DNA of 6,432 nucleotides from an uncultured Eubacteriales bacterium (GTDB lineage Bacteria > Bacillota > Clostridia > Oscillospirales > CAG-272): NCBI GenBank assembly GCA_934446285.1, contig CAKSEI010000088.1, forward strand, positions 1 to 6,432, written 5' to 3'. This document shows positions 1-6,235 of the stretch, in pieces (position 1 is the first letter of the stretch; each line of letters begins with the position of its first letter). The notes beneath the pieces were generated by a model, which searched no databases, was not told the origin of the DNA, and saw only the letters and a list, made by a program, of their open reading frames with translations. The position numbers were made by a program, and so were the translations under genes.

Positions 1-953
1 GCATATACCGCCTCGCTCTCCGCACGTCTGAAGGTCTCCTCCCCGCTGTTGCGTATTATCTCGGCGGGACTTTTTCCGCTGATTTTTTCTATATATTCGT
101 CTATGTCGATAAATTCACGTCCCGTCGCCTCCGCGAGCATTCTGCCGACCGTAGTCTTGCCGCTCGAGGGCATTCCGAAGAGCACGGTATTCTTTTTTTC
201 TCTTAATATTTTCCCGAATATATCCTCAGCTATATCCTCCGCTTTCTCACCCGTGAAGTATTCCGAGGCATACACCGCCTGACTTACGAGCATAAACAAG
301 CCGCCCGCCGCGCTCACTCCCGCCTCGCGTGCGCGCTGCACGAGCATACTGTCGAGGGGATTGTAAACCGCATCGAGCACTCCCGTAAGTTCCGTAAAGC
401 GCGAGAGGTCGATAAGAGGCTCTTGTGTAACATTCGGGAACATCCCGCACGGGGTGGTATTGATTATCACCTGAGCGTCCGCATGAAGCTCCTCCGCATC
501 GGCATAGGTAACAGCCCCATCCCTTGCACTGCGGCTGACGCGCACAACCGAGCGCGCTCCCGCGTCAAGGCATACGTGAAGAGCCGTCTTGCTCGTGCCG
601 CCCGTGCCGAGTATGAGGACCTTTTTGCCCGCAAGCGTAATGCCCGTTCGCTCTGCTAAGGCGAGCATACCGGGGTAATCGGTATTATAACCTATGAGCC
701 TGTCACCGCGCTTTACTACCGTATTGACCGCACCTATACTGCGTGCGCGCTCATCCACATCATCGAGGTAAGGGATAACCGCCTCCTTATAAGGGATAGT
801 GACGTTTATCCCGCAGAAACCGCGTCCGCGCATAAAGGCGTCAAGGTTCTCCGGCTCTATCTCGCACAGCTCGTAGTCGTATTTGCCTATCATGTCGTGA
901 ATGATTTTTGAGAAGCTGTGCGGCAGCTTTCTTCCTATACATCCGTACTTCAT
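1..953 (-). CDS. aroE-aroK: Bifunctional shikimate dehydrogenase / shikimate kinase fusion (AroE-AroK), 3' end cut by window edge
   Basis: A single open frame runs from ATG at 953..951 to the left edge with no stop, giving 317 complete codons. Residues 1-250 are shikimate dehydrogenase, which reduces 3-dehydroshikimate to shikimate with NADPH. Visible are a PHSFSK substrate-binding segment (11-16), NVTIPYK with the catalytic Lys (50-56), NTDYPG with the catalytic Asp92 (90-95), a glycine-rich nucleotide loop GTGGTSKT (116-123) and the C-terminal GGLFMLVSQA (217-226). After a short charged linker (REKKN, 251-255) the frame continues into shikimate kinase, which phosphorylates shikimate with ATP: Walker A GMPSSGKT (260-267) and the shikimate/Mg-binding DID motif (283-285). 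About 60 kinase residues are visible; the family is usually about 165-175 residues, so roughly 110 are off-window. The ATG overlaps the aroC stop as ATGA, with GGGAG five to six bases upstream inside aroC, so translation is probably coupled. The fused enzymes catalyse consecutive reactions. Domain identity is clear; whether the kinase half is complete cannot be seen. Confidence 0.93.
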   Translation of the reverse strand, partial: MKYGCIGRKLPHSFSKIIHDMIGKYDYELCEIEPENLDAFMRGRGFCGINVTIPYKEAVIPYLDDVDERARSIGAVNTVVKRGDRLIGYNTDYPGMLALAERTGITLAGKKVLILGTGGTSKTALHVCLDAGARSVVRVSRSARDGAVTYADAEELHADAQVIINTTPCGMFPNVTQEPLIDLSRFTELTGVLDAVYNPLDSMLVQRAREAGVSAAGGLFMLVSQAVYASEYFTGEKAEDIAEDIFGKILREKKNTVLFGMPSSGKTTVGRMLAEATGREFIDIDEYIEKISGKSPAEIIRNSGEETFRRAESEAVY

Positions 954-2050
954 TTTTTCTCTCCCGCAAAAAAGTCCGTTCCGTGCCTTGCCGACAGCAT
1001 GTCGGTAAGAGTAAAGGCTGTCACGGCATCTACGACGGCGCGCGCCCTGTGTATTATGGCGGGATCGTGTCTGCCTCTGAGGCTCAGAGTAACATTCTCC
1101 TTTGTGACGAAGTTCACCGTCTGCTGCTCTTTGAATATCGACGGCGTTGGCTTGACGGCGCATCTGAAAATTATCGGCATACCGTTGGTGATACCTCCGT
1201 TTATCCCGCCGTTATTATTGGTAAGTGTACTTACCACGCCGCCGCGCGAGACGAGAGCATCGTTATATTCGCTGCCGCGCAGGTCGCATCCGCCGAAGCC
1301 TATACCGAATTCGACGCCCTTTATCCCGGGAATCGCGAAGAGCGCGTGCGAGAGAACTCCCTCGACGGTGTCGAAGAAAGGCTCGCCGACACCCGCGGGA
1401 ATGCCGATAACGGCACTCTCGAGAATTCCGCCTACGCTGTCCCCGTCATGCGCAGCACTCTCTATACGACGCTGCATTTTTTCTCCCGCGCCCTTATCGA
1501 GCACGGCGAAATAATCACCGTTAAGCTCCTCTATATCGCGTAAAATGTCGCCGAAATCCCTGTCGGAGACGGCGGCGCATCTCTTTATATGCGTGCCGAG
1601 CGTTATTCCCCTGTTCGCGAGAGCCATCCGCGCTATAGCACCGGCGGCAACGACGGCTGCCGTAAGCCTTCCGCTGAAGTGTCCTCCGCCGCGCTCGTCG
1701 CCGTAGCCACGATACTTTATATATCCCGTATAGTCGGCGTGCCCGGGACGGGCGGTGACCGCCATCTCGCCGTAGTCGGCTGAGTGCGCCGAGGTATTCG
1801 GTATCTCTATGCATATCGGTGTTCCCTCGGTATATCCGTCCTTTACACCCGAGAGTATTCTGAATTCATCCTGCTCGCGGCGAGATGTGGAAATAGCGCC
1901 CGCAGGTCTGCGCAGTGCGAGCTGCGCCCTTATATAATCCTCATCCACCCGTATACCGGGAGCGAGTCCGTCTATAACGCAGCCGACAGCGCTGCCGTGG
2001 CTCTCACCGAAGAGTGTAAGGCAGACGCTCGCTCCGAATGTATTTTTCAT
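950..2050 (-). CDS. aroC: Chorismate synthase
   Basis: This 366-residue protein matches the usual length of chorismate synthase, which converts 5-enolpyruvylshikimate-3-phosphate to chorismate, the last step of the shikimate pathway, using reduced FMN. Family signatures are all present: GESHG (15-19, His18 being a catalytic position), RRPAG with a Ser/Arg-rich loop (48-60), RPGHADY (101-107, second conserved His104), the RGGGHFSGRLTAA flavin-binding stretch beginning at 120, and the late GRHDP motif (326-330). The ATG at 2050..2048 overlaps the aroB stop (TGA 2049..2047) and is preceded by a strong Shine-Dalgarno, GGAGGAG (2061..2055), located inside the end of aroB. The stop in turn overlaps the start of the aroE-aroK fusion. 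It therefore lies mid-operon, with no room for its own promoter. The flavin reductase type (mono- or bifunctional) cannot be told from sequence; bacterial enzymes are normally monofunctional. Confidence 0.97.
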   Translation of the reverse strand: MKNTFGASVCLTLFGESHGSAVGCVIDGLAPGIRVDEDYIRAQLALRRPAGAISTSRREQDEFRILSGVKDGYTEGTPICIEIPNTSAHSADYGEMAVTARPGHADYTGYIKYRGYGDERGGGHFSGRLTAAVVAAGAIARMALANRGITLGTHIKRCAAVSDRDFGDILRDIEELNGDYFAVLDKGAGEKMQRRIESAAHDGDSVGGILESAVIGIPAGVGEPFFDTVEGVLSHALFAIPGIKGVEFGIGFGGCDLRGSEYNDALVSRGGVVSTLTNNNGGINGGITNGMPIIFRCAVKPTPSIFKEQQTVNFVTKENVTLSLRGRHDPAIIHRARAVVDAVTAFTLTDMLSARHGTDFFAGEKK

Positions 2051-3060
2051 CTCTCTCCTCCGCCGTAGTATGCTATAAGCTGCCGCAGGGAATGCGTCGG
2101 CACGTTCTTTATCTCAAAGCTGCCCGGCTTATCTACCGTGACGACGGCGGTATTTCCGCCGCTTGTTTTTTTATCGTGAGTGACTGCCTCGTATATCTTC
2201 TCCCCGTCGGCGTTTATATCCGTCGGCAGCCCGAGCTTACGTAGGACGGGTATGAGCCTTCGTCTTACTTTCTCCGAACACATGGGCAGCATACCGAGCG
2301 CGACGCACTCACCGTGGTACAGCTCCGACGTACACGCCTCTATGCCGTGACCGAGGGTGTGCCCGAAATTAAGCACGCGCCGCAGTCCCGCCTCGCGCTC
2401 GTCCGCCTCTACTACGCTTTTCTTTATCCCGACGGCTCTCTCTATTATATCGTCAAGCCTGTCAAAGGGGTCGCAAGTCTCAAAAAGCGTGAAAAGCTCC
2501 GCGTCGCTTGTCAGCGCCATCTTAAGCGCCTCGGCAAGCCCGCACGCAATCTGCCTGCGCTCAAGAGTCCCGAGCACATCGGGGTCTATGATGACCTTTT
2601 TCGGCGGGTAGAAAGCACCCACCGGGTTCTTTATACCGTGAAAATCTATTGCAGTCTTGCCGCCCACGGACGAGTCAACCTGAGAGAGAACCGTCGTCGG
2701 TATATTATAGAAATCAATCCCTCTCATATAACACGCGGCGGCAAAGCCCGTGAGGTCGCCCACGACCCCCCCGCCGACGGCGACGGCACAGTCCGAGCGC
2801 GAGAAGGAATGCTCAAGCATAAAGGCGAGCAGATCCTGCCAATTTTCTACGCTCTTGCTGCTCTCGCCCTGCGGCAGAGTTAAAATATACGGTTGTGCAC
2901 TCGCAGCGACGACACGCTCCGCATAGCCCCTCGGCACTCCGTCGTCGGTAACGATAAGCACGCGCCTTGAGAGCGAAAGCAGCTCTCCCGCGCGTCCGAG
3001 CGCTCCGCGCTCGATCACTATGTCGTAGCTGCCCGAGGACGTTTTTACAGCAGTAGTCAT
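2047..3060 (-). CDS. aroB: 3-dehydroquinate synthase
   Basis: The 337-residue product converts DAHP to 3-dehydroquinate, the first ring-forming step of the shikimate pathway, using NAD+ and a divalent metal. Diagnostic motifs are the NAD-binding GGGVVGDLTGF (96-106), PTTVLSQVDSSVGGKTAID (121-139), NPVGAFYPPK (145-154) and FGHTLGHGIE (232-241). Likely metal ligands are Glu177 (GLAEALK), His234 (FGHTLGH) and His249 (YHGE). A C-terminal HDKK motif is at 295-298. I chose the ATG at 3060..3058: GGGAG (3070..3066) sits five bases upstream, and the protein then begins at the usual family position, about 14 residues before the first beta strand. An in-frame GTG at 3132 would add 24 residues translated straight through a terminator hairpin, and is rejected. 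aroB is the first structural gene after the leader attenuator, so its transcription should depend on readthrough of that terminator. Its stop overlaps the aroC start. Confidence 0.96.
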   Translation of the reverse strand: MTTAVKTSSGSYDIVIERGALGRAGELLSLSRRVLIVTDDGVPRGYAERVVAASAQPYILTLPQGESSKSVENWQDLLAFMLEHSFSRSDCAVAVGGGVVGDLTGFAAACYMRGIDFYNIPTTVLSQVDSSVGGKTAIDFHGIKNPVGAFYPPKKVIIDPDVLGTLERRQIACGLAEALKMALTSDAELFTLFETCDPFDRLDDIIERAVGIKKSVVEADEREAGLRRVLNFGHTLGHGIEACTSELYHGECVALGMLPMCSEKVRRRLIPVLRKLGLPTDINADGEKIYEAVTHDKKTSGGNTAVVTVDKPGSFEIKNVPTHSLRQLIAYYGGGER

Positions 3061-3064
3061 TTTA

Positions 3065-3070
3065 TCTCCC
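3065..3070 (-). promoter_or_regulatory. Ribosome binding site of aroB
   Basis: On the minus strand the sequence reads GGGAGA followed by TAAA and the ATG at 3060. It begins right after the U-tract of the terminator hairpin. This placement decides the aroB start in favour of 3060 over the upstream in-frame GTG, and it keeps the site single-stranded whichever leader fold forms. Confidence 0.8.
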
Positions 3071-3113
3071 AAAAACAATAAGACGGCTTCGTTCGGGAGA
3101 ACGAAACCGTCTT
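3071..3113 (-). terminator. Intrinsic terminator acting as attenuator before aroB
   Basis: On the minus strand AAGACGGTTTCGTTC (3113..3099) and GAACGAAGCCGTCTT (3094..3080) form a 15-bp stem with one G-U wobble and a four-base TCCC loop, followed by ATTGTTTTT (3079..3071). A long GC-containing stem with a U-rich tail is the standard Rho-independent terminator. It ends immediately before the aroB Shine-Dalgarno, so it terminates ahead of the gene it precedes, which is the position of an attenuator. No other terminator lies between the metH stop at 3290 and this point, so it probably also ends transcripts reading out of the met genes. The structure is seen directly; the conditional behaviour is inferred from the leader ORF and the competing pairings. 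Confidence 0.9.
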
Positions 3114-3134
3114 TTAATATCGGTTTTTTCACTC
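3099..3134 (-). promoter_or_regulatory. Predicted antiterminator pairing competing with the aroB terminator
   Basis: On the minus strand GAGTGAAAAAACCG (3134..3121) can pair with CGGTTTCGTTC (3109..3099) across an 11-base loop. By hand this gives 11 base pairs, including two G-U wobbles and a three-A bulge. The 3' arm is most of the ascending arm of the terminator stem, so the two folds exclude each other. If this form is made first, the U-tract hairpin cannot close and transcription continues into aroB. The complementarity is visible in the sequence; no folding energy was computed. Confidence 0.6.
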
Positions 3135-3184
3135 GAACAAATTATTTTTCGGCGCGACGATAATAGCCCGCAATAAATCGAGCG
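3130..3184 (-). promoter_or_regulatory. Predicted protector (1:2) pairing between leader ORF and antiterminator arm
   Basis: Within the leader ORF, CGCTCGA (3184..3178, spanning codons 12-14) is complementary to TCGAGTG (3136..3130) over seven bases with one G-U wobble. The second element overlaps the 5' arm of the antiterminator. When the ribosome is absent or has left, this pairing would sequester that arm and let the terminator form. A ribosome stalled on Tyr10, Tyr12 or Phe15 would cover the first element and release the second. The stem is short and was judged by eye, so it is the least certain of the three pairings. Confidence 0.45.
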
Positions 3185-3219
3185 TAATTATATGCGCAGA
3201 AATAGTTTGTTCTCGTCAT
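3142..3219 (-). CDS. Tyr/Phe-rich leader peptide of the aro operon attenuator
   Basis: A 25-codon ORF, ATG 3219..3217 to TAA 3144..3142, has its own Shine-Dalgarno and begins about 20 bases after the predicted transcription start. The peptide begins MTRTNYFCAYNYARF and ends with a GYYRRAEK tail. Tyr occupies positions 6, 10, 12, 19 and 20 and Phe positions 7 and 15, so 7 of 25 codons are for these two amino acids; there is no Trp. It has no signal peptide, membrane segment or domain. Its stop lies 29 bases before the first base of the terminator stem, so a ribosome parked at the stop would cover the start of the antiterminator arm. This matches the design of E. coli pheA- and pheST-type leaders, in which translation rate over the cognate codons reports charged tRNA. 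The inferred signal is low Tyr-tRNA and/or Phe-tRNA. The peptide itself probably has no function. Confidence 0.85.
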   Translation of the reverse strand: MTRTNYFCAYNYARFIAGYYRRAEK

Positions 3220-3224
3220 TTTTT

Positions 3225-3230
3225 ACCTCT
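3225..3230 (-). promoter_or_regulatory. Ribosome binding site of the leader peptide
   Basis: The minus strand reads AGAGGT followed by five A residues and then ATG at 3219. This is a good Shine-Dalgarno at normal spacing for an ORF of only 25 codons. It is the main reason to regard the leader ORF as translated rather than accidental. Confidence 0.8.
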
Positions 3231-3245
3231 TTCAAATTCACATAC

Positions 3246-3274
3246 ATTTTAACGCAATAAAGCAAAAAAGTCAA
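3246..3274 (-). promoter_or_regulatory. Sigma-70/sigma-A promoter of the aro operon
   Basis: On the minus strand a -35 box TTGACT (3274..3269) is separated by exactly 17 bases from a -10 box TAAAAT (3251..3246), each one base from consensus. The expected transcription start is near 3239-3240, about 20 bases before the leader ATG. The -35 box begins only 15 bases after the metH stop codon, in an AT-rich stretch unlike the GC-richer genes. This separates the aro genes from the upstream met genes as their own transcription unit. No operator palindrome is apparent around it. Confidence 0.85.
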
Positions 3275-3289
3275 GTGTATTTACGAAAT

Positions 3290-5668
3290 TTATTCACTCT
3301 TTTCGCTCTTTTCAAGAGAGTCGTTTATAATAAGCGAATACCTGACCGTCTCCATCGCGTCGCGTGCATACTTGTCCGCTCCTATCGCGCGGGCGTACTC
3401 TTCGTTTAAGACTGCTCCGCCGACAACGACCTTACACCATGGAGCGCTCACCCGCAGCTGCTTTATCGTCTCCTCCATGGCGGGCACGGTCGTAGTCATG
3501 AGCGCGCTCAGCCCGACGAGCGGCGCGTGCAGCCTCACCGTCTCGCGCACGACCTCCTCGGGAGGTACGTCCCTGCCGAGGTCTGTGACATTAAAGCCGT
3601 AGTTTTCGAGCAGCAGCCTGACGATATTCTTCCCGATATCGTGTATGTCGCCCTTGACAGTAGCTATGACGAAACGGCACTTATCTCCCGCGTCGCGCGA
3701 GGGAAATGCGTTCTTTATAACGTCAAAGCCCGCCTTCGCCGCCTCGGCGCTCATGAGCAGCTGCGGCAGGTATACCGTCTTATTTTCATATCCCACTCCG
3801 ACTTCGTTGAGCGCGGGGATTATCTCCTCGGTCACAACGTCGAGAGGCTCTCGTGTCTTTATCGCCTGTACGGTGAGGCTCGCGGCTCTGTCTCGCATGC
3901 CCCTTATCACCGCGCTGCGCAGCGTCGCCGCGCCCTCGGAGTCGTCCTCGGACGTTCTCGGAGTGCAGAGGCTTATATATTCCGAGCAGTTTTCGTCAAG
4001 CCCCGAGAGGGCAAGGTAGCTGTGATACGCTCTCATCATTCTCTCGGAATACGGGTTCATAATGGCACACGAGAGCCCCTCGCGCATGGCAAGAGCAAAG
4101 AAAACCGACGTTATCTCATCCCTCTCCGGCAGACCGAAAGAGATATTTGACACACCGAGAGACGTCCTGCACCCGAGAGAGTGTGTGATGAGCGAGACAG
4201 CCTTAAGCGTCTTTTCCGCCGCGGTCGTGTCGGCGCTGACAGTCATGGCAAGCGGGTCGAAGATTATATCCTTTTTCTTTATACCGTATTTTTCAGCCTC
4301 GGTCAGTATCTTCTCGGCTATTTCGAGCCTGCGCTCCGCACTCTCGGGTATTCCTTCCTCGTCGAGGGTAAGGGCAATGAGCACGCCGCCGTATTTTTTC
4401 ACGAGAGGAAATACCGCGTGCATACTCTCTTCTTTTCCGTTGACGGAGTTTACCATGGCTTTGCCGTTGTACAGTCTGAGTGCGCTTTCCATAGCCTCCG
4501 CGTTCGTTGTATCTATCTGAAGAGGCAGGTCGCATACCGCCTGTATCTCCTTTACCGTATGCGAGAGCACGGCGCGCTCGTCTATACCCGGCAGTCCCGC
4601 GTTGACATCGAGCACATGCGCACCCCTATCCTGCTGAGAGAGCGCCTCCTCTATGATATAGTCAAGGTCGGAGTCGAGATACGCCTGCTTTACGCGCTTT
4701 TTGCCCGTCGGGTTAATGCGCTCACCTATGAGTATGGGTCTGTTGTCAAAAAAGACCGCGCGGGTATATGACGAAGCCGAGGTGAAATTCTTCTCCGTCA
4801 GTGGCGGCAAAGCAACATCACTGCAATATTCCTTTAGGACACGTATATATTCGGGGGTCGTGCCGCAGCAGCCGCCGACGGCACGCACTCCCTCGCTCAC
4901 GAGAGCCTTTATCTGCTCGGCAAACTCCTCCGGTGCTACGTCGTATACGGTCCTTGCGCCCTGCGCGCGGGGCAGCCCCGCATTCGGTTTGAAAAGCACG
5001 GGAACGGAAGAATACTTCAGATACTCGCGCGCAACGGGAGCAAGCGCCTCGGGACCGAGCGAGCAGTTTATGCCTATCGCGTCCGCGCCCATTCCCTCAA
5101 GCATGGCAACCATCGCGGCGGGTGTTGCGCCCGTCATCAGCTTGCCGTCCGCGCCGTATGCGCACGAGACGAATACCGGCTTATCCGAGTTTTCCTTTGC
5201 GGCAAGCAGCGCAGCCTTTGTCTCATAGCTGTCGTTCATCGTCTCAATGAAGATAAGGTCGACGCCGTATTTCTGACCTTGGCGCACGGTCTTTGCGAAA
5301 ATCTCCACCGCATCCTCAAAGTCAAGGTCGCCGTAGGGTGCGAGCATCCTGCCCGTAGGTCCTATGTCAAGGGCGACAAGGCACTGCCCCGCCGCACGCA
5401 CGTTTTCTACGGCGCGCTTTATTATCTCATCAAGCTCCTCTTCGGAGAAATGCAGGACGTTCGCACCGAAGGTATTCGTATTTATGACATTGCTGCCCGC
5501 CTCGATGTACGCACGGTGTATTGCCGTTATCTCGTCGGGGCGAGTGATATTCCACCTTTCGGGCTGCTCTCCCGGTGCGAGTCCCCGCTCCTGCAGGAGA
5601 GTTCCCATTCCTCCGTCGAGGTAGAGTATATTGCTTTTTAAATATTCCCTTATATTTATCTTATCCAT
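3290..5668 (-). CDS. metH: Cobalamin-dependent methionine synthase lacking the reactivation domain
   Basis: This 792-residue enzyme transfers the methyl group of 5-methyltetrahydrofolate to homocysteine through bound cobalamin. Domains in order: homocysteine-binding barrel (about 1-285) with DGGMGT (18-23), TNTFGAN (64-70) and zinc ligands Cys202 (INCSLGP) and Cys267/Cys268 (GGCCGTTP); pterin-binding barrel (about 305-565) with GERINPTGKK (315-324), DVNAG (354-358), FDPLA (470-474) and GVSNISFGLP (505-514); cobalamin cap (about 575-660); and a Rossmann B12 domain (about 665-780) with DIHDIG (674-679), where His676 is the lower axial ligand, plus VGGAVLN (749-755). The E. coli enzyme is about 1,230 residues; the missing part is the C-terminal AdoMet-binding reactivation domain, and a separate gene directly upstream looks like that domain. 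The ATG immediately follows the upstream stop with no gap, with AGGTG just inside that gene. The sequence ends in a charged, dispensable-looking tail after the B12 fold. Confidence 0.96.
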   Translation of the reverse strand: MDKINIREYLKSNILYLDGGMGTLLQERGLAPGEQPERWNITRPDEITAIHRAYIEAGSNVINTNTFGANVLHFSEEELDEIIKRAVENVRAAGQCLVALDIGPTGRMLAPYGDLDFEDAVEIFAKTVRQGQKYGVDLIFIETMNDSYETKAALLAAKENSDKPVFVSCAYGADGKLMTGATPAAMVAMLEGMGADAIGINCSLGPEALAPVAREYLKYSSVPVLFKPNAGLPRAQGARTVYDVAPEEFAEQIKALVSEGVRAVGGCCGTTPEYIRVLKEYCSDVALPPLTEKNFTSASSYTRAVFFDNRPILIGERINPTGKKRVKQAYLDSDLDYIIEEALSQQDRGAHVLDVNAGLPGIDERAVLSHTVKEIQAVCDLPLQIDTTNAEAMESALRLYNGKAMVNSVNGKEESMHAVFPLVKKYGGVLIALTLDEEGIPESAERRLEIAEKILTEAEKYGIKKKDIIFDPLAMTVSADTTAAEKTLKAVSLITHSLGCRTSLGVSNISFGLPERDEITSVFFALAMREGLSCAIMNPYSERMMRAYHSYLALSGLDENCSEYISLCTPRTSEDDSEGAATLRSAVIRGMRDRAASLTVQAIKTREPLDVVTEEIIPALNEVGVGYENKTVYLPQLLMSAEAAKAGFDVIKNAFPSRDAGDKCRFVIATVKGDIHDIGKNIVRLLLENYGFNVTDLGRDVPPEEVVRETVRLHAPLVGLSALMTTTVPAMEETIKQLRVSAPWCKVVVGGAVLNEEYARAIGADKYARDAMETVRYSLIINDSLEKSEKSE

Positions 5669-6235
5669 TCAAACACCTATTATCGCGCTGACCGATTTTG
5701 ACGGCGACATAAGGAGACTGCCGTTCAGGCTCACTCCGATTTTCTTCGGGCAGTCGAGCGCACGGAAGATATCCCTCTGAAATTCAAGGTCAAGGTCTCC
5801 GTACCCCGGGCTGAATCTGTGCGTATGACCGACTGCCAACTCGCTCTCAAAAAGGTCGCACAGCGCCTCTATCCTCTCCGCACCTATCGCCTGAAAGAAA
5901 AGCGAGCGCGAGGGAGCGGAGCGCGAGTAGCGGGCAATGAGTCTGTCGATATTCATGCCGACCGTGGCGCAGAATATAAGCGCACGGGTCCTGCCGTCGA
6001 GCAGGCGGGCAAGATTCTCCGAGCGCACCTCCGCAAAGCCGAAATTTACACGCGTACCCGTGCACGTCACGGGAAAAAGAGAATAACACACCTTATACGA
6101 AAAGCCGTCGAGCGCCTCTTCAAGGCAGCGTTCAAGCAGAGCGTCAAGCGCCTCGGTGCGCTGCCGCACACCGGCGTATCTCATTATTTCATGCTCGTCT
6201 ACCGGCATCTCTTCATATGTCTTTACATAAGTCAT
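5669..6235 (-). CDS. Stand-alone methionine synthase reactivation-domain protein
   Basis: This 188-residue protein resembles the vitamin B12-dependent methionine synthase activation domain as a separate polypeptide, as in Thermotoga maritima TM0269. In full-length MetH this domain binds AdoMet and remethylates cobalamin that has been oxidised to the inactive cob(II) form. The best motif is RFSPGYGDLDLEFQ (140-153), corresponding to the Arg...PGY AdoMet-binding loop of the E. coli domain. The C-terminal segment LLMSPSKSVSAIIGV (174-188) matches the conserved end of the domain. The stretch ALIFCATVGMNIDRLI (85-100) is typical of the split form. It is shorter than the roughly 330-residue E. coli domain. 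Its ATG overlaps the metF stop (ATGA), and metH starts at the base after its stop, so partner stoichiometry is probably coupled. An electron donor is not encoded in this window. Function rests on family likeness plus the adjacent truncated metH. Confidence 0.85.
   Translation of the reverse strand: MTYVKTYEEMPVDEHEIMRYAGVRQRTEALDALLERCLEEALDGFSYKVCYSLFPVTCTGTRVNFGFAEVRSENLARLLDGRTRALIFCATVGMNIDRLIARYSRSAPSRSLFFQAIGAERIEALCDLFESELAVGHTHRFSPGYGDLDLEFQRDIFRALDCPKKIGVSLNGSLLMSPSKSVSAIIGV

Noticed and set aside
908..1543. Long plus-strand ORFs of 198 and 211 codons opposite aroC
   Set aside because: They are antisense to a clearly conserved chorismate synthase, have Arg/Ala/Ser-rich or low-complexity translations with no family motifs, and no promoter or clear ribosome site. 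GC-rich codon positions on the coding strand readily leave such shadows open.
3058..3132. Upstream GTG (3132) as the aroB start
   Set aside because: The 24 added codons run through the terminator hairpin and lack a Shine-Dalgarno, whereas the ATG at 3060 has GGGAG at five-base spacing and gives a family-typical N-terminus.
3142..3219. Trp-sensing or TRAP-type control of the leader
   Set aside because: The leader has no Trp codon and no run of GAG/TAG triplets such as TRAP binds. The codon bias points to Tyr and Phe only.
3142..3219. Leader ORF as a functional small protein (toxin or membrane peptide)
   Set aside because: It is Arg-containing and has no hydrophobic stretch long enough to span a membrane. 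Its position between a promoter and a terminator and its codon content are better explained by attenuation.
3061..3289. T-box riboswitch as the controller of the aro genes
   Set aside because: The leader from the predicted start to aroB is only about 180 bases. I see no AGGGTGG-type T-box sequence or specifier-loop architecture, whereas a translated aromatic-rich leader ORF is present.
3527..4771. Plus-strand ORFs of about 150-207 codons opposite metH
   Set aside because: They are antisense shadows of metH, with no recognisable domain and overlapping each other in different frames. The metH frame explains the conservation pattern here.
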